A stretch of DNA of 64,000 nt from Kitasatospora sp. A2-31 (GCF_022288725.1 NZ_JAKNTA010000003.1:383286-447285); one strand, 5' to 3'; positions 1-12,142 are shown, numbered from the stretch's first letter. The notes: generated by a model not told the origin, from the letters alone. Program-made: numbers and translations.

Positions 1-2
1 TG

Positions 3-866
3 CGCGAGGAGCTGGAGTTCACCGGTTCGGCGCGCTACCTGCTGTACGAGATCCTGCGCGAGGCGCCGCGGCCGCGCCGGCTCCGGTGGCTGGGGCCGGT
101 CGGCTGGCGGCTGGTCCGGGCGGTCGCGGCCCGGGCGATCACCGCCCTCACCGTCGCCGACCTGCCGCCCGGCTACCGCGAGCGCTTCGGCCTGGCCCCC
201 ACCCGGCGGGCGGCCGTGCTCTCCGCGCTGCTGCACCGCGGCGGCCGGGCGGTGGCGACCCGGCTGCCGGACCACCTCCGCTACCGGTCGCCCGACCGTC
301 GGCCCACCGTGCGCCGGCCGCCCCGGCACGACACCCGGCGTCCGCGGGTGGACCGGTTCTTCCACGAGGTCCTGGACCAGACCGGGGACGGACACGTCAC
401 CGCCCGCGACCTCCAGGCCATGGCGCACAACGTCTGCTGGCAGCTGGAGCTGTCCGACGACGGCGAGGCCGCGGTGTACGCCGGCTTCGAGGCCTGGTGG
501 GAGCAGCTCCGCTCGACCATGGACACCGACGGCGACGGACGGGTCGACCGGGCCGAGTTCGTCGCCGCCACCCTGGCGGGCTGCGACCGGGACCCCGATT
601 ACCTGGAAGCCGGTCTGCTCCGTGCGCTGCGCGCCGTCTTCACGGCCGCCGACACGGACGGCAGCGGCTACCTGGACGTCGACGAGTACCGGGCGGTGTT
701 CGGCGGCCGTCGCGTCCACCCCGCCGAACTCGCCCACGGGTTCCGGCAGCTGGACTCGGACGGGGACGGCCGCATCACCGAGCGGGAGTTCCTGGCCGGC
801 TTCGTGGAGTACTTCACGGCCCGGAGCCCGTCCGCGGCCGGCACCCACCTCCTCGGCCGCCCGTGA
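3..866 (+). CDS. MpaB-like (DUF2236) oxygenase C-terminus fused to EF-hand calcium-binding region, 5' end off window
   Basis: The reading frame is open from base 3 to the TGA at 864-866, so the start lies upstream. The first ~95 residues resemble the C-terminal end of the DUF2236/MpaB oxygenase family (LTVADLPPGYRERFGL, then LPDHLRYRS). The frame continues without a stop into four EF-hand loops: QTGDGHVTARDL, DTDGDGRVDRAEF, DTDGSGYLDVDEY and DSDGDGRITEREF. Streptomycete calsymin-like EF-hand proteins normally stand alone at ~180 aa, so this is either a true fusion or a frame runs through two genes; a GTG at 216 could start a separate 216-aa EF-hand protein. Three of the four loops have the canonical D-x-D-x-D/S-G pattern; the first is weaker. 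Substrate unknown. Confidence 0.7.
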   Translation, partial: REELEFTGSARYLLYEILREAPRPRRLRWLGPVGWRLVRAVAARAITALTVADLPPGYRERFGLAPTRRAAVLSALLHRGGRAVATRLPDHLRYRSPDRRPTVRRPPRHDTRRPRVDRFFHEVLDQTGDGHVTARDLQAMAHNVCWQLELSDDGEAAVYAGFEAWWEQLRSTMDTDGDGRVDRAEFVAATLAGCDRDPDYLEAGLLRALRAVFTAADTDGSGYLDVDEYRAVFGGRRVHPAELAHGFRQLDSDGDGRITEREFLAGFVEYFTARSPSAAGTHLLGRP

Positions 867-1406
867 CGCCCCCGCCGGGGCGGCGGGGGGCCGGAAGCCG
901 AGCGGGTGCCCGGCCCGGCCGCGCGCCGACGTCCGGCTCGCCGCGGCCGCGGTACCCCGAGGATCCGGTCCGATCCCGGCCGGTGGTCCCCGCCCGCCCG
1001 GCTGCCGCCGAGCACCACCCCGGCCACGCCCGGTGCCCGCGCGAACCCCGGCCCTCTCCCCGCTGATCGTTCGCCTGCCCTGCCCTGCCCTGCCCGGCCG
1101 GCCGGGCAAGGCACGGAGATCATCACGCCCCCGTACGGCACCCGCCCGCCGGCGCCCCGGGCCCTCGCCCCGGCGTGACCGGACCGTCGCGCCAGTCGGC
1201 CTGCGCGGCCGACCGTAGGACGGTTTGGCGGATCCGGCTGCTGTCAAGCGCCGGATTGGCCAAGATCATCCCCCGGTTCGCCCGGCCGCTCGTTGTGGGT
1301 GCCGGGGCGACTTCGCAGACTGTGCGCACGGCATCGCTGCCGGTCAGCGGCCGGTTCAGTCCCACCCCGCCCGCAATCCACCCGTAAGCATGATGGATAC
1401 TGGCCC
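867..1406. other. Non-coding gap before the cyd operon
   Basis: No convincing gene was found in these ~540 bases; open frames here are GC-rich shadows without a ribosome-binding site. A short TGCCC tandem repeat (about 1079-1095) leads into a palindrome at 1091-1108. The remainder should hold the cyd promoter, but I could not fix -35/-10 boxes. Confidence 0.5.
1091..1108. terminator. GC-rich palindrome, possible terminator
   Basis: Perfect 18-bp palindrome TGCCCGGCCGGCCGGGCA, lying ~225 nt after the EF-hand gene and well before cydA. It has no T-tract, as is usual for streptomycete terminators. The distance from the stop codon makes the assignment uncertain. Confidence 0.3.
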
Positions 1407-1430
1407 TTGTGAACGTGTTCACGTTCACAA
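1407..1430. promoter_or_regulatory. Rex-type redox operator upstream of cydA
   Basis: Perfect inverted repeat: arms TTGTGAACGT and ACGTTCACAA separated by GTTC. The core TGTGAACGTGTTCACG differs at two positions from the streptomycete Rex operator TGTGAACGCGTTCACA. It ends 104 nt before the cydA start. Rex is the NADH/NAD+-sensing repressor that controls cydABCD in Streptomyces coelicolor, so derepression at low oxygen is the expected behaviour (family knowledge; binding not shown here). Confidence 0.82.
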
Positions 1431-1534
1431 GCGGACAAGCTTGCGCTGATGAGCAGCGGTCTACGGCTAGAGATGACGTTTCTGAAGTTTGTCCGGTAAG
1501 TGACCTTCACCAGGTCGGTTGGAGAGAGGGCGAC

Positions 1535-3079
1535 GTGGAACTGGCAATCGCTCACGAGACCATCGCGCGATGGCAATTCGGCATCACCACCGTCTACCAC
1601 TTCCTCTTCGTCCCGCTCACCATCAGCCTGGCCGCCGTCGTGGCCGGACTGGAGACCGCCTGGGTGCGGACGAACAAGGAGAAGTACTTCCACGCCACCA
1701 AGTTCTGGGGCAAGCTCTTCCTGATCAACATCGCGATGGGCGTCGTCACCGGCATCGTCCAGGAGTTCCAGTTCGGCATGAACTGGTCCGACTACTCCCG
1801 GTTCGTCGGCGACGTCTTCGGCGCCCCGCTCGCGATGGAGGCGCTGATCGCCTTCTTCTTCGAGTCGACCTTCATCGGCCTGTGGATCTTCGGCTGGGAC
1901 AAGCTGCCGAAGAAGCTGCACTGCGCCTGCATCTGGATGGTCGCGCTCGGCACCGTGCTCTCCGCCTACTTCATCCTGGCGGCGAACTCGTGGATGCAGC
2001 ACCCGGTCGGCTACACCGTCGACCCGGCCACCGGGAAGGCGCAGCTCACCGACATCACCCGGGTCCTGTTCCAGGACACCACCGTGACCGTCGTCCTGCA
2101 CACCCTGACCGCCGCCTTCCTCACCGGTGCCGCCTTCATGGTCGGCATCGCCTCCTTCCACCTCTGGAAGGCCAAGCGCCGGCCCGACGGCGCGGACCCG
2201 CAGAAGGTCGCCGTGATGCGCACCTCGCTCCGGGTCGGCCTCGTCCTCGCGGTCGTCTTCGGCCTGGGCACCGCGCTCAGCGGCGACTCGCTGGCCAAGG
2301 TGATGTTCCGCCAGCAGCCGATGAAGATGGCAGCGGCCGAGGCCCTGTGGGACACCCAGGCACCCGCGCCGTTCTCGGTCTTCGCCGTCGGTGACGTCGG
2401 CAAGGGCCACAACTCGGTGGAGCTGGAGATCCCGGGGATACTCTCCTTCCTCGCCAACAGCGACTTCAGCTCGTCCGTCCCCGGCATCAACGACACCGCC
2501 GACGCCGAGGCCGCCGCGTTCGGCGGCGACCCGAAGGACTACATCCCGAACATCTTCGTGACCTACTGGGGCTTCCGCCTCATGATCGGCTTCGGGATGA
2601 CCTCCTTCACGGCCGGCCTGGTCGGCCTCTGGACCACCCGGAGGAAGTGGTTCCTGGCCCCCGGGTTCCGCACCGGCGACACCGAGGTGCCGCGGCTGAT
2701 GCTGACCCCCGGCCGTGAGCTCGGCCCCTTCCTCACCAGGTGGAGCTGGCGGATCGGGATCCTCACCATGGGCTTCCCGCTGATCGCCAACAGCTTCGGC
2801 TGGGTCTTCACCGAGATGGGCCGCCAGCCGTGGGCCGTCTTCGGGCTGATGACCACCGCGAGCGCCGTCTCGCCGAACGTGGGCGTGGGCACCCAGATCG
2901 GCGCGCTGGCCACCTTCACCGCGCTGTACGCCGTCCTCGCCGTCATCGAGGTCCGGCTGCTGGTGAAGTACGCCAAGGCCGGCCCGGTCACGTCCGAGCG
3001 ACCGCCGGCCGTCGACCCGTCACTGCGCGGCCCGTCCGAGGGCGACGACGCCGACAAGCCCCTCGCCTTCGCCTACTGA
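1535..3079 (+). CDS. cydA: Cytochrome bd ubiquinol/menaquinol oxidase subunit I
   Basis: 514-aa integral membrane subunit carrying the quinol site and the three hemes of cytochrome bd, the high-affinity terminal oxidase used at low oxygen. The GTG at 1535 is chosen because GGAGAG lies 8 nt upstream and it gives the standard N-terminus ELAIAHETIARWQFGITT; the upstream GTG at 1409 lies inside the Rex operator. His22 in TTVYHFLF matches the heme b595 ligand; LAMEALIAFFFEST carries the conserved acidic residues; NSWMQHPVGY, HTLTAAFLTG and GRQPW are family signatures. The Q-loop appears short, as in actinobacteria. Followed 22 nt later by cydB. Confidence 0.97.
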   Translation: MELAIAHETIARWQFGITTVYHFLFVPLTISLAAVVAGLETAWVRTNKEKYFHATKFWGKLFLINIAMGVVTGIVQEFQFGMNWSDYSRFVGDVFGAPLAMEALIAFFFESTFIGLWIFGWDKLPKKLHCACIWMVALGTVLSAYFILAANSWMQHPVGYTVDPATGKAQLTDITRVLFQDTTVTVVLHTLTAAFLTGAAFMVGIASFHLWKAKRRPDGADPQKVAVMRTSLRVGLVLAVVFGLGTALSGDSLAKVMFRQQPMKMAAAEALWDTQAPAPFSVFAVGDVGKGHNSVELEIPGILSFLANSDFSSSVPGINDTADAEAAAFGGDPKDYIPNIFVTYWGFRLMIGFGMTSFTAGLVGLWTTRRKWFLAPGFRTGDTEVPRLMLTPGRELGPFLTRWSWRIGILTMGFPLIANSFGWVFTEMGRQPWAVFGLMTTASAVSPNVGVGTQIGALATFTALYAVLAVIEVRLLVKYAKAGPVTSERPPAVDPSLRGPSEGDDADKPLAFAY

Positions 3080-3101
3080 CGACGGATAGGACCGATCGAC
3101 C

Positions 3102-4127
<1,026 letters not shown>

Positions 4128-4130
4128 GCC

Positions 4131-7100
4131 GTGAAGCCGGTCGACCCCCGCCTGCTCGGGTACGCGCGCACCACCAGGGCCTTCCTGGCCGGATCGGTGC
4201 TGCTCGGCGCCGTGAACGCGGCCCTGGTGGTCGCCCAGGCGAGCCTGGTCGCCGAGATCGTGGTCCGCGGTTTCCAGCAGCGGGCCGCGCTCGGCGAACT
4301 CACCGCCCCGCTGGTGCTGCTGGCGCTGACGGCGGTGGGGCGCGGGCTGGTCGGCTGGCTCACCGAGCTCGTCGCCCACCGGTCGGTCGCCCGGGTGAAG
4401 TCCACCCTGCGGCGCCGCCTGCTCGACCACGCCACCGCGCTCGGCCCGGCCTACCTGGCGGGCCGGCGCACCGGCGAACTCACCACCCTCGCCACCCGCG
4501 GCGTCGACGCCCTGGACGACTACTTCGCCCGGTACCTGCCCCAGCTGGCGCTCGCGGTGATCGTCCCGGTCGTCGTGCTGCTGCGGATCCTCGGCGCCGA
4601 CCTCGCCTCCGCCGCGATCATCGCCGGGACGCTCCCGCTGATCCCGCTCTTCATGGTGCTGATCGGCATGGCCACCCAGTCCCGGATGGACCGGCAGTGG
4701 GCCACGCTCTCCCGGCTCTCGCACCACTTCCTGGACGTGGTCGCCGGGCTCCCGACGCTCAAGGTCTTCAACCGGGCCCGGGCCCAGGCCGCGACCGTCG
4801 CCCGGATCACCGCCGACTACCGCCGGGCCACCCTGCGCACCCTGCGGATCGCCTTCGTCTCCTCCTTCGCGCTGGAGCTGCTCTCCACGCTCTCGGTGGC
4901 GCTGGTCGCCGTCTCGATCGGCTTCCGGCTGGTGGACGGCACGCTGGACCTGGAGACCGGGCTGCTGATCCTGATCCTGGCGCCCGAGGTCTACTTCCCG
5001 ATCCGCCAGGTCGGCGCGCTCTACCACTCCAGCGTCGAGGGGCTGACAGCCGCCGACGAGCTCTTCCGGGTGCTGGAGACCCCGCTGCCGGAGGCGGGCA
5101 CCGTGCCGGCGCCCGACCCGGCCGGCGCCACCGTCGAGGCCGCCGGCCTGACCGTCGCCTTCCCCGGCCGGGCGGCGCCCGCGCTGGCCGGCGCCGACCT
5201 GACGCTCCGTCCGGGGGAGACGGTCGCGCTCACCGGACCGAGCGGGGCCGGCAAGTCCACCCTGCTCGGCGTCCTGCTCGGGCTCACCGCGCCGGACGCC
5301 GGCACCGTGCGGATCACCGCCGCCGACGGCCGGACGTACGACCTGGCCGAGCTGGAGCCGGACGGCTGGCGGTCCCGGATCGCCTGGGTGCCGCAGCACC
5401 CGCACCTGTTCGCCGGGACGGTCGCCGACAACGTCCGGCTCTACCGGCCGGACGCCGGGGAGGCGCAGCTGCACGCGGCGCTGCGGGCCGCGCACGCGCT
5501 CGACTTCGTGCAGGGGCTGCCGCAGGGGTCCGCGACCGTGCTCGGGGAGGACGGCGCCGGGCTCTCGGCCGGCCAGCGGCAGCGGCTGGCACTGGCCCGG
5601 GTGCTGCTCGCCGACGACCGGCCGCTGGTGCTGCTGGACGAGCCGACCGCCAATCTGGACGGCGAGTCGGAGGCGGCCGTGGTGGCGGCCGTCCAGGCGC
5701 TGGCGGCCGACCCGCGGCGGACCGTGCTGCTGGTGGCGCACCGGCCCGCGCTGCTCGCGGTCGCCGACCGGCGGGTGCGGCTGGCGGCCCCGGACGCGGT
5801 CGGGCCGGTGGCAGCGGGCGGTGCGGCAACGGGCAGTGCGGTGGCGGTGCTCACCCCCAGCGGGCGGCCGGTGCCCGCCCCGGCGGACGCCGACGTCGAC
5901 CCGGCCGACGATCCGGCCGGGGAACGGGGGGTGAAGCCCCGGCTGGCGCTCTCGGTCCTGCTCGGCGCGCTCGCCCTGGGCTGCGCGGTGGCGCTGATGG
6001 CCACCTCCGGCTACCTGATCTCCCGTGCCTCCGAGATGCCGCCCGTGCTCCACCTGATGATGGCCGTCACCTCGGTGCGCGCCTTCGGCATCGGGCGGAG
6101 CGTCTTCCGCTACGCCGAACGGCTGGTCTCGCACGACGCCGTACTGCGCAGCCTCGGCGCCCTCCGGGCCGCCGTCCACCGCCGGCTCACCGTGCTCGCC
6201 CCGGCCGGGCTGCCCGCCTTCCGGCGCGGGGACCTGCTGTCCCGGCTGGTCGCCGACGTCGACGCGGTGCAGGACCACTACCTGCGCTGGCGGCTGCCGG
6301 CCGCCGTGGCCGCCGTGGTGTCCCTGGGTTCCGCCGTCGCGCTGGGCGCCTTCCTGCCGGCCGCCGGCGTGGTGCTCGGCGCCGGCCTGCTGCTCGCCGG
6401 GGCGGCGGTGCCCGCGCTGACCGGGCGCTGGTCGGCCGGGGCCGAGCGGCGGCAGGCCCCGGCCCGCGGCCGGCTGGCCACCGCTGTGGTCGACACCTTC
6501 ACCGGGACGGCGGAGCTCGCCGTCGCCGGGGCGCTGCCCCGCCGGCTGGCCGCCGTCCGCGCCGCCGACGCGGCGCTCACCGGGCTGGCCGCCCGCTCGG
6601 CGGCCACCGCGGCGCTCGGCACCGGCCTGATCACCCTGCTCACCGGGCTCACCGTGACGGCCGCCGCGGCGGCCGGCGTCCAGGGCGTCCACAGCGGTGC
6701 GCTGGCCCCGGTCTGCCTGGCGGTGGTGGTGCTCACCCCGCTGGCCGCCTTCGAGGCCGTCACCGGGATGCCGCTCGCCGTCCAGGCCCGCCGCCGCAGC
6801 CGGGCCGCCGCCGCACGCCTCGACGAAGTGCTGGATGCGCCCGCGCCGGTCATCGAGCCGGCCGAGCCGGCGGCGCTGCCCGAGCAGCCGCTGCCGATCG
6901 CGGTGCGCGGCCTGACCGTACGGCACCCGGGGCAGCCGGTGGACGCGCTGGCCGGCGTCGACCTGGACCTCGCCCCCGGGCGGCGGATCGCCGTCGTCGG
7001 GCCGTCCGGTTCCGGCAAGACCACGCTCGCCCACGCCCTGCTGCGCTTCCTCGACCCGGTGGCGGGGAGCGTCACGCTCGCCGCCGGCCGTCCACAGGCT

Positions 7101-7697
7101 GTGGACAGCCGGGAGCTGGCGGGGGACGACGTCCGCCGGGTGATCGGACTCTGCGCGCAGGACGCCCACGTCTTCGACAGCTCGCTGCGGGAGAACCTGC
7201 GCCTGGCCCGGCCCGGCGCCGACGAGGCGCAGCTGCGTGCCGCGCTGGCCGCCGCCCGCCTGCTGGACTGGACCGACACCCTCCCGGCAGGGCTGGACAC
7301 CATGGTCGGCGAGCACGGCGCCCGGCTCTCCGGCGGCCAGCGCCGACGGCTCGCGCTGGCCCGGGCCCTGCTGGCCGACTTCCCGGTGCTCGTGCTGGAC
7401 GAGCCGGCCGAGCACCTCGACCTGCCGACGGCCGATGCGCTCACCGCCGACCTGCTGGCCGCCACGGCCGGCCGGACCACCGTCCTGATCACCCACCGGC
7501 TGGCCGGTCTGGACGACGCCACGGTCGACGAGGTGCTGGTCCTGGACGGCGGCCGGGTGGTCGAGCGTGGCCGGTGGTCCGCGCTGGTCGCGGAGCCGGG
7601 CGGCCGGCTGCGGGCGATGTGGGAGCGCGAGCGGGAGGCGGACGGGTTCGCGCCGGCCGGTGCGGGGGAGGCGGCGCCGGTGCCGGCCGGGCGCTGA
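4131..7697 (+). CDS. cydCD: Fused CydD-CydC heterodimeric ABC exporter (thiol/heme export for cytochrome bd assembly)
   Basis: 1188-aa protein containing two complete ABC half-exporters in one chain; in E. coli CydD and CydC are separate. First half: membrane domain ~15-310, Walker A GPSGAGKST at ~369, signature LSAGQ at ~478, Walker B VLLLDEP at ~500. Second half starts near residue 600: Walker A GPSGSGKTT at ~957, signature LSGGQ at ~1066, Walker B LVLDEP at ~1087. The fusion is typical of streptomycetes. The transporter is needed to assemble cytochrome bd; its cargo (glutathione/cysteine in E. coli, or heme) is not settled and actinobacteria lack glutathione. GTG start 3 nt after the cydB stop. 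Confidence 0.95.
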   Translation: MKPVDPRLLGYARTTRAFLAGSVLLGAVNAALVVAQASLVAEIVVRGFQQRAALGELTAPLVLLALTAVGRGLVGWLTELVAHRSVARVKSTLRRRLLDHATALGPAYLAGRRTGELTTLATRGVDALDDYFARYLPQLALAVIVPVVVLLRILGADLASAAIIAGTLPLIPLFMVLIGMATQSRMDRQWATLSRLSHHFLDVVAGLPTLKVFNRARAQAATVARITADYRRATLRTLRIAFVSSFALELLSTLSVALVAVSIGFRLVDGTLDLETGLLILILAPEVYFPIRQVGALYHSSVEGLTAADELFRVLETPLPEAGTVPAPDPAGATVEAAGLTVAFPGRAAPALAGADLTLRPGETVALTGPSGAGKSTLLGVLLGLTAPDAGTVRITAADGRTYDLAELEPDGWRSRIAWVPQHPHLFAGTVADNVRLYRPDAGEAQLHAALRAAHALDFVQGLPQGSATVLGEDGAGLSAGQRQRLALARVLLADDRPLVLLDEPTANLDGESEAAVVAAVQALAADPRRTVLLVAHRPALLAVADRRVRLAAPDAVGPVAAGGAATGSAVAVLTPSGRPVPAPADADVDPADDPAGERGVKPRLALSVLLGALALGCAVALMATSGYLISRASEMPPVLHLMMAVTSVRAFGIGRSVFRYAERLVSHDAVLRSLGALRAAVHRRLTVLAPAGLPAFRRGDLLSRLVADVDAVQDHYLRWRLPAAVAAVVSLGSAVALGAFLPAAGVVLGAGLLLAGAAVPALTGRWSAGAERRQAPARGRLATAVVDTFTGTAELAVAGALPRRLAAVRAADAALTGLAARSAATAALGTGLITLLTGLTVTAAAAAGVQGVHSGALAPVCLAVVVLTPLAAFEAVTGMPLAVQARRRSRAAAARLDEVLDAPAPVIEPAEPAALPEQPLPIAVRGLTVRHPGQPVDALAGVDLDLAPGRRIAVVGPSGSGKTTLAHALLRFLDPVAGSVTLAAGRPQAVDSRELAGDDVRRVIGLCAQDAHVFDSSLRENLRLARPGADEAQLRAALAAARLLDWTDTLPAGLDTMVGEHGARLSGGQRRRLALARALLADFPVLVLDEPAEHLDLPTADALTADLLAATAGRTTVLITHRLAGLDDATVDEVLVLDGGRVVERGRWSALVAEPGGRLRAMWEREREADGFAPAGAGEAAPVPAGR

Positions 7698-9611
<1,914 letters not shown>

Positions 9612-9815
9612 GTCGGTCGGGCGCCCGGCTCCGAGCCGGTCCGCGGGGGGCTTGCGAGGACTCGGCGGACCCCTGGGGCTCGCACCTTCTCGAACGGATG
9701 GTGACGGAGTGGGGCGCAAGAGGGGTGAGTGGTGTGCAGTCGGTGAATGTTTAACGAGAGAGAACTTCGCGGCCAACGGAGCAAGTTGTGCATTTCCCGC
9801 CCTTCCGGCGCGCTC

Positions 9816-9825
9816 GTGTGCACAC
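9816..9825. promoter_or_regulatory. 10-bp palindrome upstream of the DUF1508-like gene
   Basis: GTGTGCACAC, perfectly symmetric, 44 nt before the preferred start of the next gene. It could be a small operator, but a 10-bp palindrome is weak evidence. Confidence 0.2.
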
Positions 9826-9869
9826 ATAGCTTTACTCCCGTCTCGGAGAGGTACCGGACTGGGGGGACA

Positions 9870-10286
9870 GTGGACGCGTCGGGCCGCGGTCACGCCGCAG
9901 CAGGGGCAGGTCGAGGGGGGTTCCGGGCCGAACGGGCGCCGGACGGGCGCTACCGCTGGCAGCTCAAGGCGCCCAACGGCCGCGTGGTGGCGATCACTCC
10001 GGCCGCGTACGAGACGGCCGGCGAGGCCGAGCGCGGCTTCGACGGCCTACGCGCCGGCGCCGACACCCTGGTCGCCCGGATCACGCACGTCCGGGACGGC
10101 ATCGGCTGGATCTGGGTCGTCCCCGGCTCGCGCACCCTCCCCGAGGTGCGCTCCAGCCGCGCGTACGAGCGGTACGCGACCTGCCAGAACGCCTTCCGGC
10201 GGTTCGTGGTGCTGCTGGCGAAGCAGCCGGCTCTCGAACTCCCGGACCGCTCGTCGCCGTCGAGACGCTCCGATGCCGCCCGCTGA
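9870..10286 (+). CDS. DUF1508/YegP-like small protein, paralog 1
   Basis: 138 aa from a GTG preceded by GGGGGGACA; an upstream in-frame start at 9747 is possible but adds unconserved sequence. The core (RYRWQLKAPNGRVVA, then AYETAGEAERGFDGL) matches the YegP/DUF1508 pattern in which an aromatic strand is followed by an N-G turn and a helix. The second half (GIGWIWVVP, then SSRAYERYATCQNAFRRF) has the same layout as the next gene. The function of DUF1508 proteins is not established. Overlaps the next gene by 14 nt, so translation is probably coupled. Confidence 0.7.
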   Translation: MDASGRGHAAAGAGRGGFRAERAPDGRYRWQLKAPNGRVVAITPAAYETAGEAERGFDGLRAGADTLVARITHVRDGIGWIWVVPGSRTLPEVRSSRAYERYATCQNAFRRFVVLLAKQPALELPDRSSPSRRSDAAR

Positions 10287-10674
10287 GCGCCGGGGCCCCC
10301 GTCTGCTGATCCTCCCCGCCGCCGACCGCTGCGTCGGCTGGGCCCTGCGCGCCGCCAACGGCCGGCAGCTCGGAGCGGGCGTCCGCACCTACCGCAGCGA
10401 GGACGAACTCGCCGAGGCGGTCCGCGAGTTGATCATCGAACGGGCGGCCCTGCGGTGCACCGTGGGACAGTCCGATGGGCGCCTGTGGGTGTGGACCGCG
10501 CACCTGCCCGTGCGCAGTACCCGCCCGGGCGCCGGTGAGGCCGTCCCGGTGGCCCGCAGCGCCCGCGGATACCTCCGGCGCGACCAGTGCCAGGCCGCCG
10601 TGGAGGCGTTCCTGACCGGTCTCCAGTGGATCGGGCAGGAGCTGCGGCGCAGCGGCGGCCGCCGGCCCTGGTGA
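10273..10674 (+). CDS. Divergent paralog of the preceding DUF1508-like protein
   Basis: 133 aa from ATG 10273, overlapping the previous gene by 14 nt in another frame. Aligns by eye with its neighbour: VGWALRAANGRQLGAG against YRWQLKAPNGRVVA, a following Tyr plus acidic/alanine helix, a central LWVWT against WIWVV, and SARGYLRRDQCQAAVEAF against SSRAYERYATCQNAFRRF. This indicates a tandem duplication followed by divergence. No catalytic motif or membrane segment is visible. Confidence 0.65.
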   Translation: MPPAERRGPRLLILPAADRCVGWALRAANGRQLGAGVRTYRSEDELAEAVRELIIERAALRCTVGQSDGRLWVWTAHLPVRSTRPGAGEAVPVARSARGYLRRDQCQAAVEAFLTGLQWIGQELRRSGGRRPW

Positions 10675-11085
10675 CCCGGTCCGCACCGCAACCGCACCCG
10701 CTCCATACCGCAACCCCTCCGTACCGCGACCGCACCGCCTCGCACCCCCCTGCGGGCATCCGCGGCCGCCCGGCCGCCCTTCCCTCCTCCCCGGTGAAGC
10801 GCAGGTTTCCGGCAACACCCCGAGCCGCCACCTGGAGAAGAACGTCACCGGCCTCCGACCTGCGGATTTCCCAGCCGCCGCGGCTGCCCTGACCAGTCAC
10901 TAAACCTCTCCGAACCGATGAGTCGACATTCGCCGGCGGCCGCTCACCGCACTTCCGGCGCAACCGCCGCGGCGGACAGGATCAGCTCTGCCGGAGCGGC
11001 CGCCGCGGACGCGGTCACCGGCCCCGGGCCCCGACCAGGGCGCGGGTACAGCGATGCACGTCTCTCCCACCGGAGGAACAGGAAC
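10675..11085. other. Intergenic region before the Pst-like locus
   Basis: About 410 bases without a supportable gene. It begins with loosely repeated ACCGCAACC / ACCGCGACC motifs and should hold the promoter of the first PstS-like gene. I looked for tandem GTTCACC-type PHO boxes bound by PhoP in streptomycetes and found none convincing; the best partial match (GCTTCACCGG) reads on the minus strand near 10790-10815. Confidence 0.4.
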
Positions 11086-12117
11086 ATGCGCAAGACCGCT
11101 GCCAAGCTGCTCGCCGTTGCCGCCATCGCCACTTCGGTCGCCACCGTCGCCGCCGGCACCGCCGTCGCCGACCCGGCCGTCACCCCGGCCGCCGCCGACA
11201 TCGTCAGCGTGGGCTCCGACACGACCCAGGCCGTGTCGACCCAGTTCTCCGCCGACTACAACGCGTACCTGACCAGCATCGGCGACACCACCTCGCCGCG
11301 GTACTACAGCTGGGACGCGACCGGTTCCGCCACCATCACCCCGAAGTCCGGCGCCTCCGCCATCACCCGTCCGAACGGCTCGGGCGCCGGCATCACCGAG
11401 CTGAACACGGCCGGCTCCAAGGTCGACGTCGCCCGCTCCTCGCGTGCCCCGAAGGCGACCGACCCGGCCTCCGACATCTTCGTCGCGTTCGCCAAGGACG
11501 CGGTGACCTGGTCGGCCAACAACGGCGGCCACGCGCCGGCCAGCCTGACCGCCGCCCAGCTCAAGGGCATCTACGACTGCTCCGTCACCAACTGGACGCA
11601 GATCAGCGCCACCCTGCCGAACGCCACCATCAAGCCGTGGCTGCCGCAGGCCAACTCCGGCACCCGCGCCTTCTTCCTGACCGCGATCGGCAACCCGACC
11701 GTGGGCAGCTGCGTCCAGGACGGCCCGGAGGAGAACGAGGGCGTCGACTCCCGCCTGACCGGCGCCGACGTCGTCTACCCGTACTCGGTCGCGGCCTACC
11801 TGAGCCAGACCGTCGGCGGCCACGGCACGGCCACCTCCAACCCGGGCAGCCTGACCCTGCGCAACGTCGGCACCCTGGTGCCGGTCAACACCACCACCAA
11901 CACCATCAACGCGCCGTTCGCCGCCTCCGCGTTCGGCCGCGTGGTCTACAACGTGGTCCGCAACGCCGAGTGGACCGCGACCGACGCGCACGGCGCCGCG
12001 CTGCGCAACATCTTCGGCCCCTCGGGCTGGATCTGCACCAACGGCAGCAACGACATCAAGAGCTACGGCTTCCTGCCGCTCTCGGCTGCCGCCTGCGGCA
12101 CCACCACCCACAGCTGA
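11086..12117 (+). CDS. Secreted PstS-like phosphate/anion-binding protein (1)
   Basis: 343 aa, ATG preceded by GGAGGA. Sec signal peptide KTAAKLLAVAAIATSVATVA ending near ADPAV. The mature protein begins with the PstS-type fold: VSVGSDTTQ, ITRPNGSGAGI and VDVARSSRAP are positions that in PstS bind the oxyanion through backbone and Ser/Arg contacts; ANSGTRAFF is the hinge-side S-G-T motif. There is no lipobox, so the protein should be released into the wall or medium. First gene of the Pst-like locus, closed by a strong hairpin, so it may be expressed above the later genes. Phosphate is presumed, not shown. Confidence 0.82.
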   Translation: MRKTAAKLLAVAAIATSVATVAAGTAVADPAVTPAAADIVSVGSDTTQAVSTQFSADYNAYLTSIGDTTSPRYYSWDATGSATITPKSGASAITRPNGSGAGITELNTAGSKVDVARSSRAPKATDPASDIFVAFAKDAVTWSANNGGHAPASLTAAQLKGIYDCSVTNWTQISATLPNATIKPWLPQANSGTRAFFLTAIGNPTVGSCVQDGPEENEGVDSRLTGADVVYPYSVAAYLSQTVGGHGTATSNPGSLTLRNVGTLVPVNTTTNTINAPFAASAFGRVVYNVVRNAEWTATDAHGAALRNIFGPSGWICTNGSNDIKSYGFLPLSAAACGTTTHS

Positions 12118-12142
12118 TCTCCGGCTGGTCACGCCGCACCAC

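Noticed and set aside
1409-1534. cydA start at the upstream GTG 1409
   Set aside because: It would place the start inside the Rex operator, lacks a ribosome-binding site and adds 42 unconserved residues.
9616-9746. A 376-residue gene starting in the kinase 3' end
   Set aside because: The frame only becomes protein-like from ATG 10273; earlier residues are antisense-like low complexity.
10675-11085. PHO boxes (PhoP sites) before the Pst-like locus
   Set aside because: No pair of GTTCACC-like repeats with 11-nt spacing was found; single partial matches are expected by chance.
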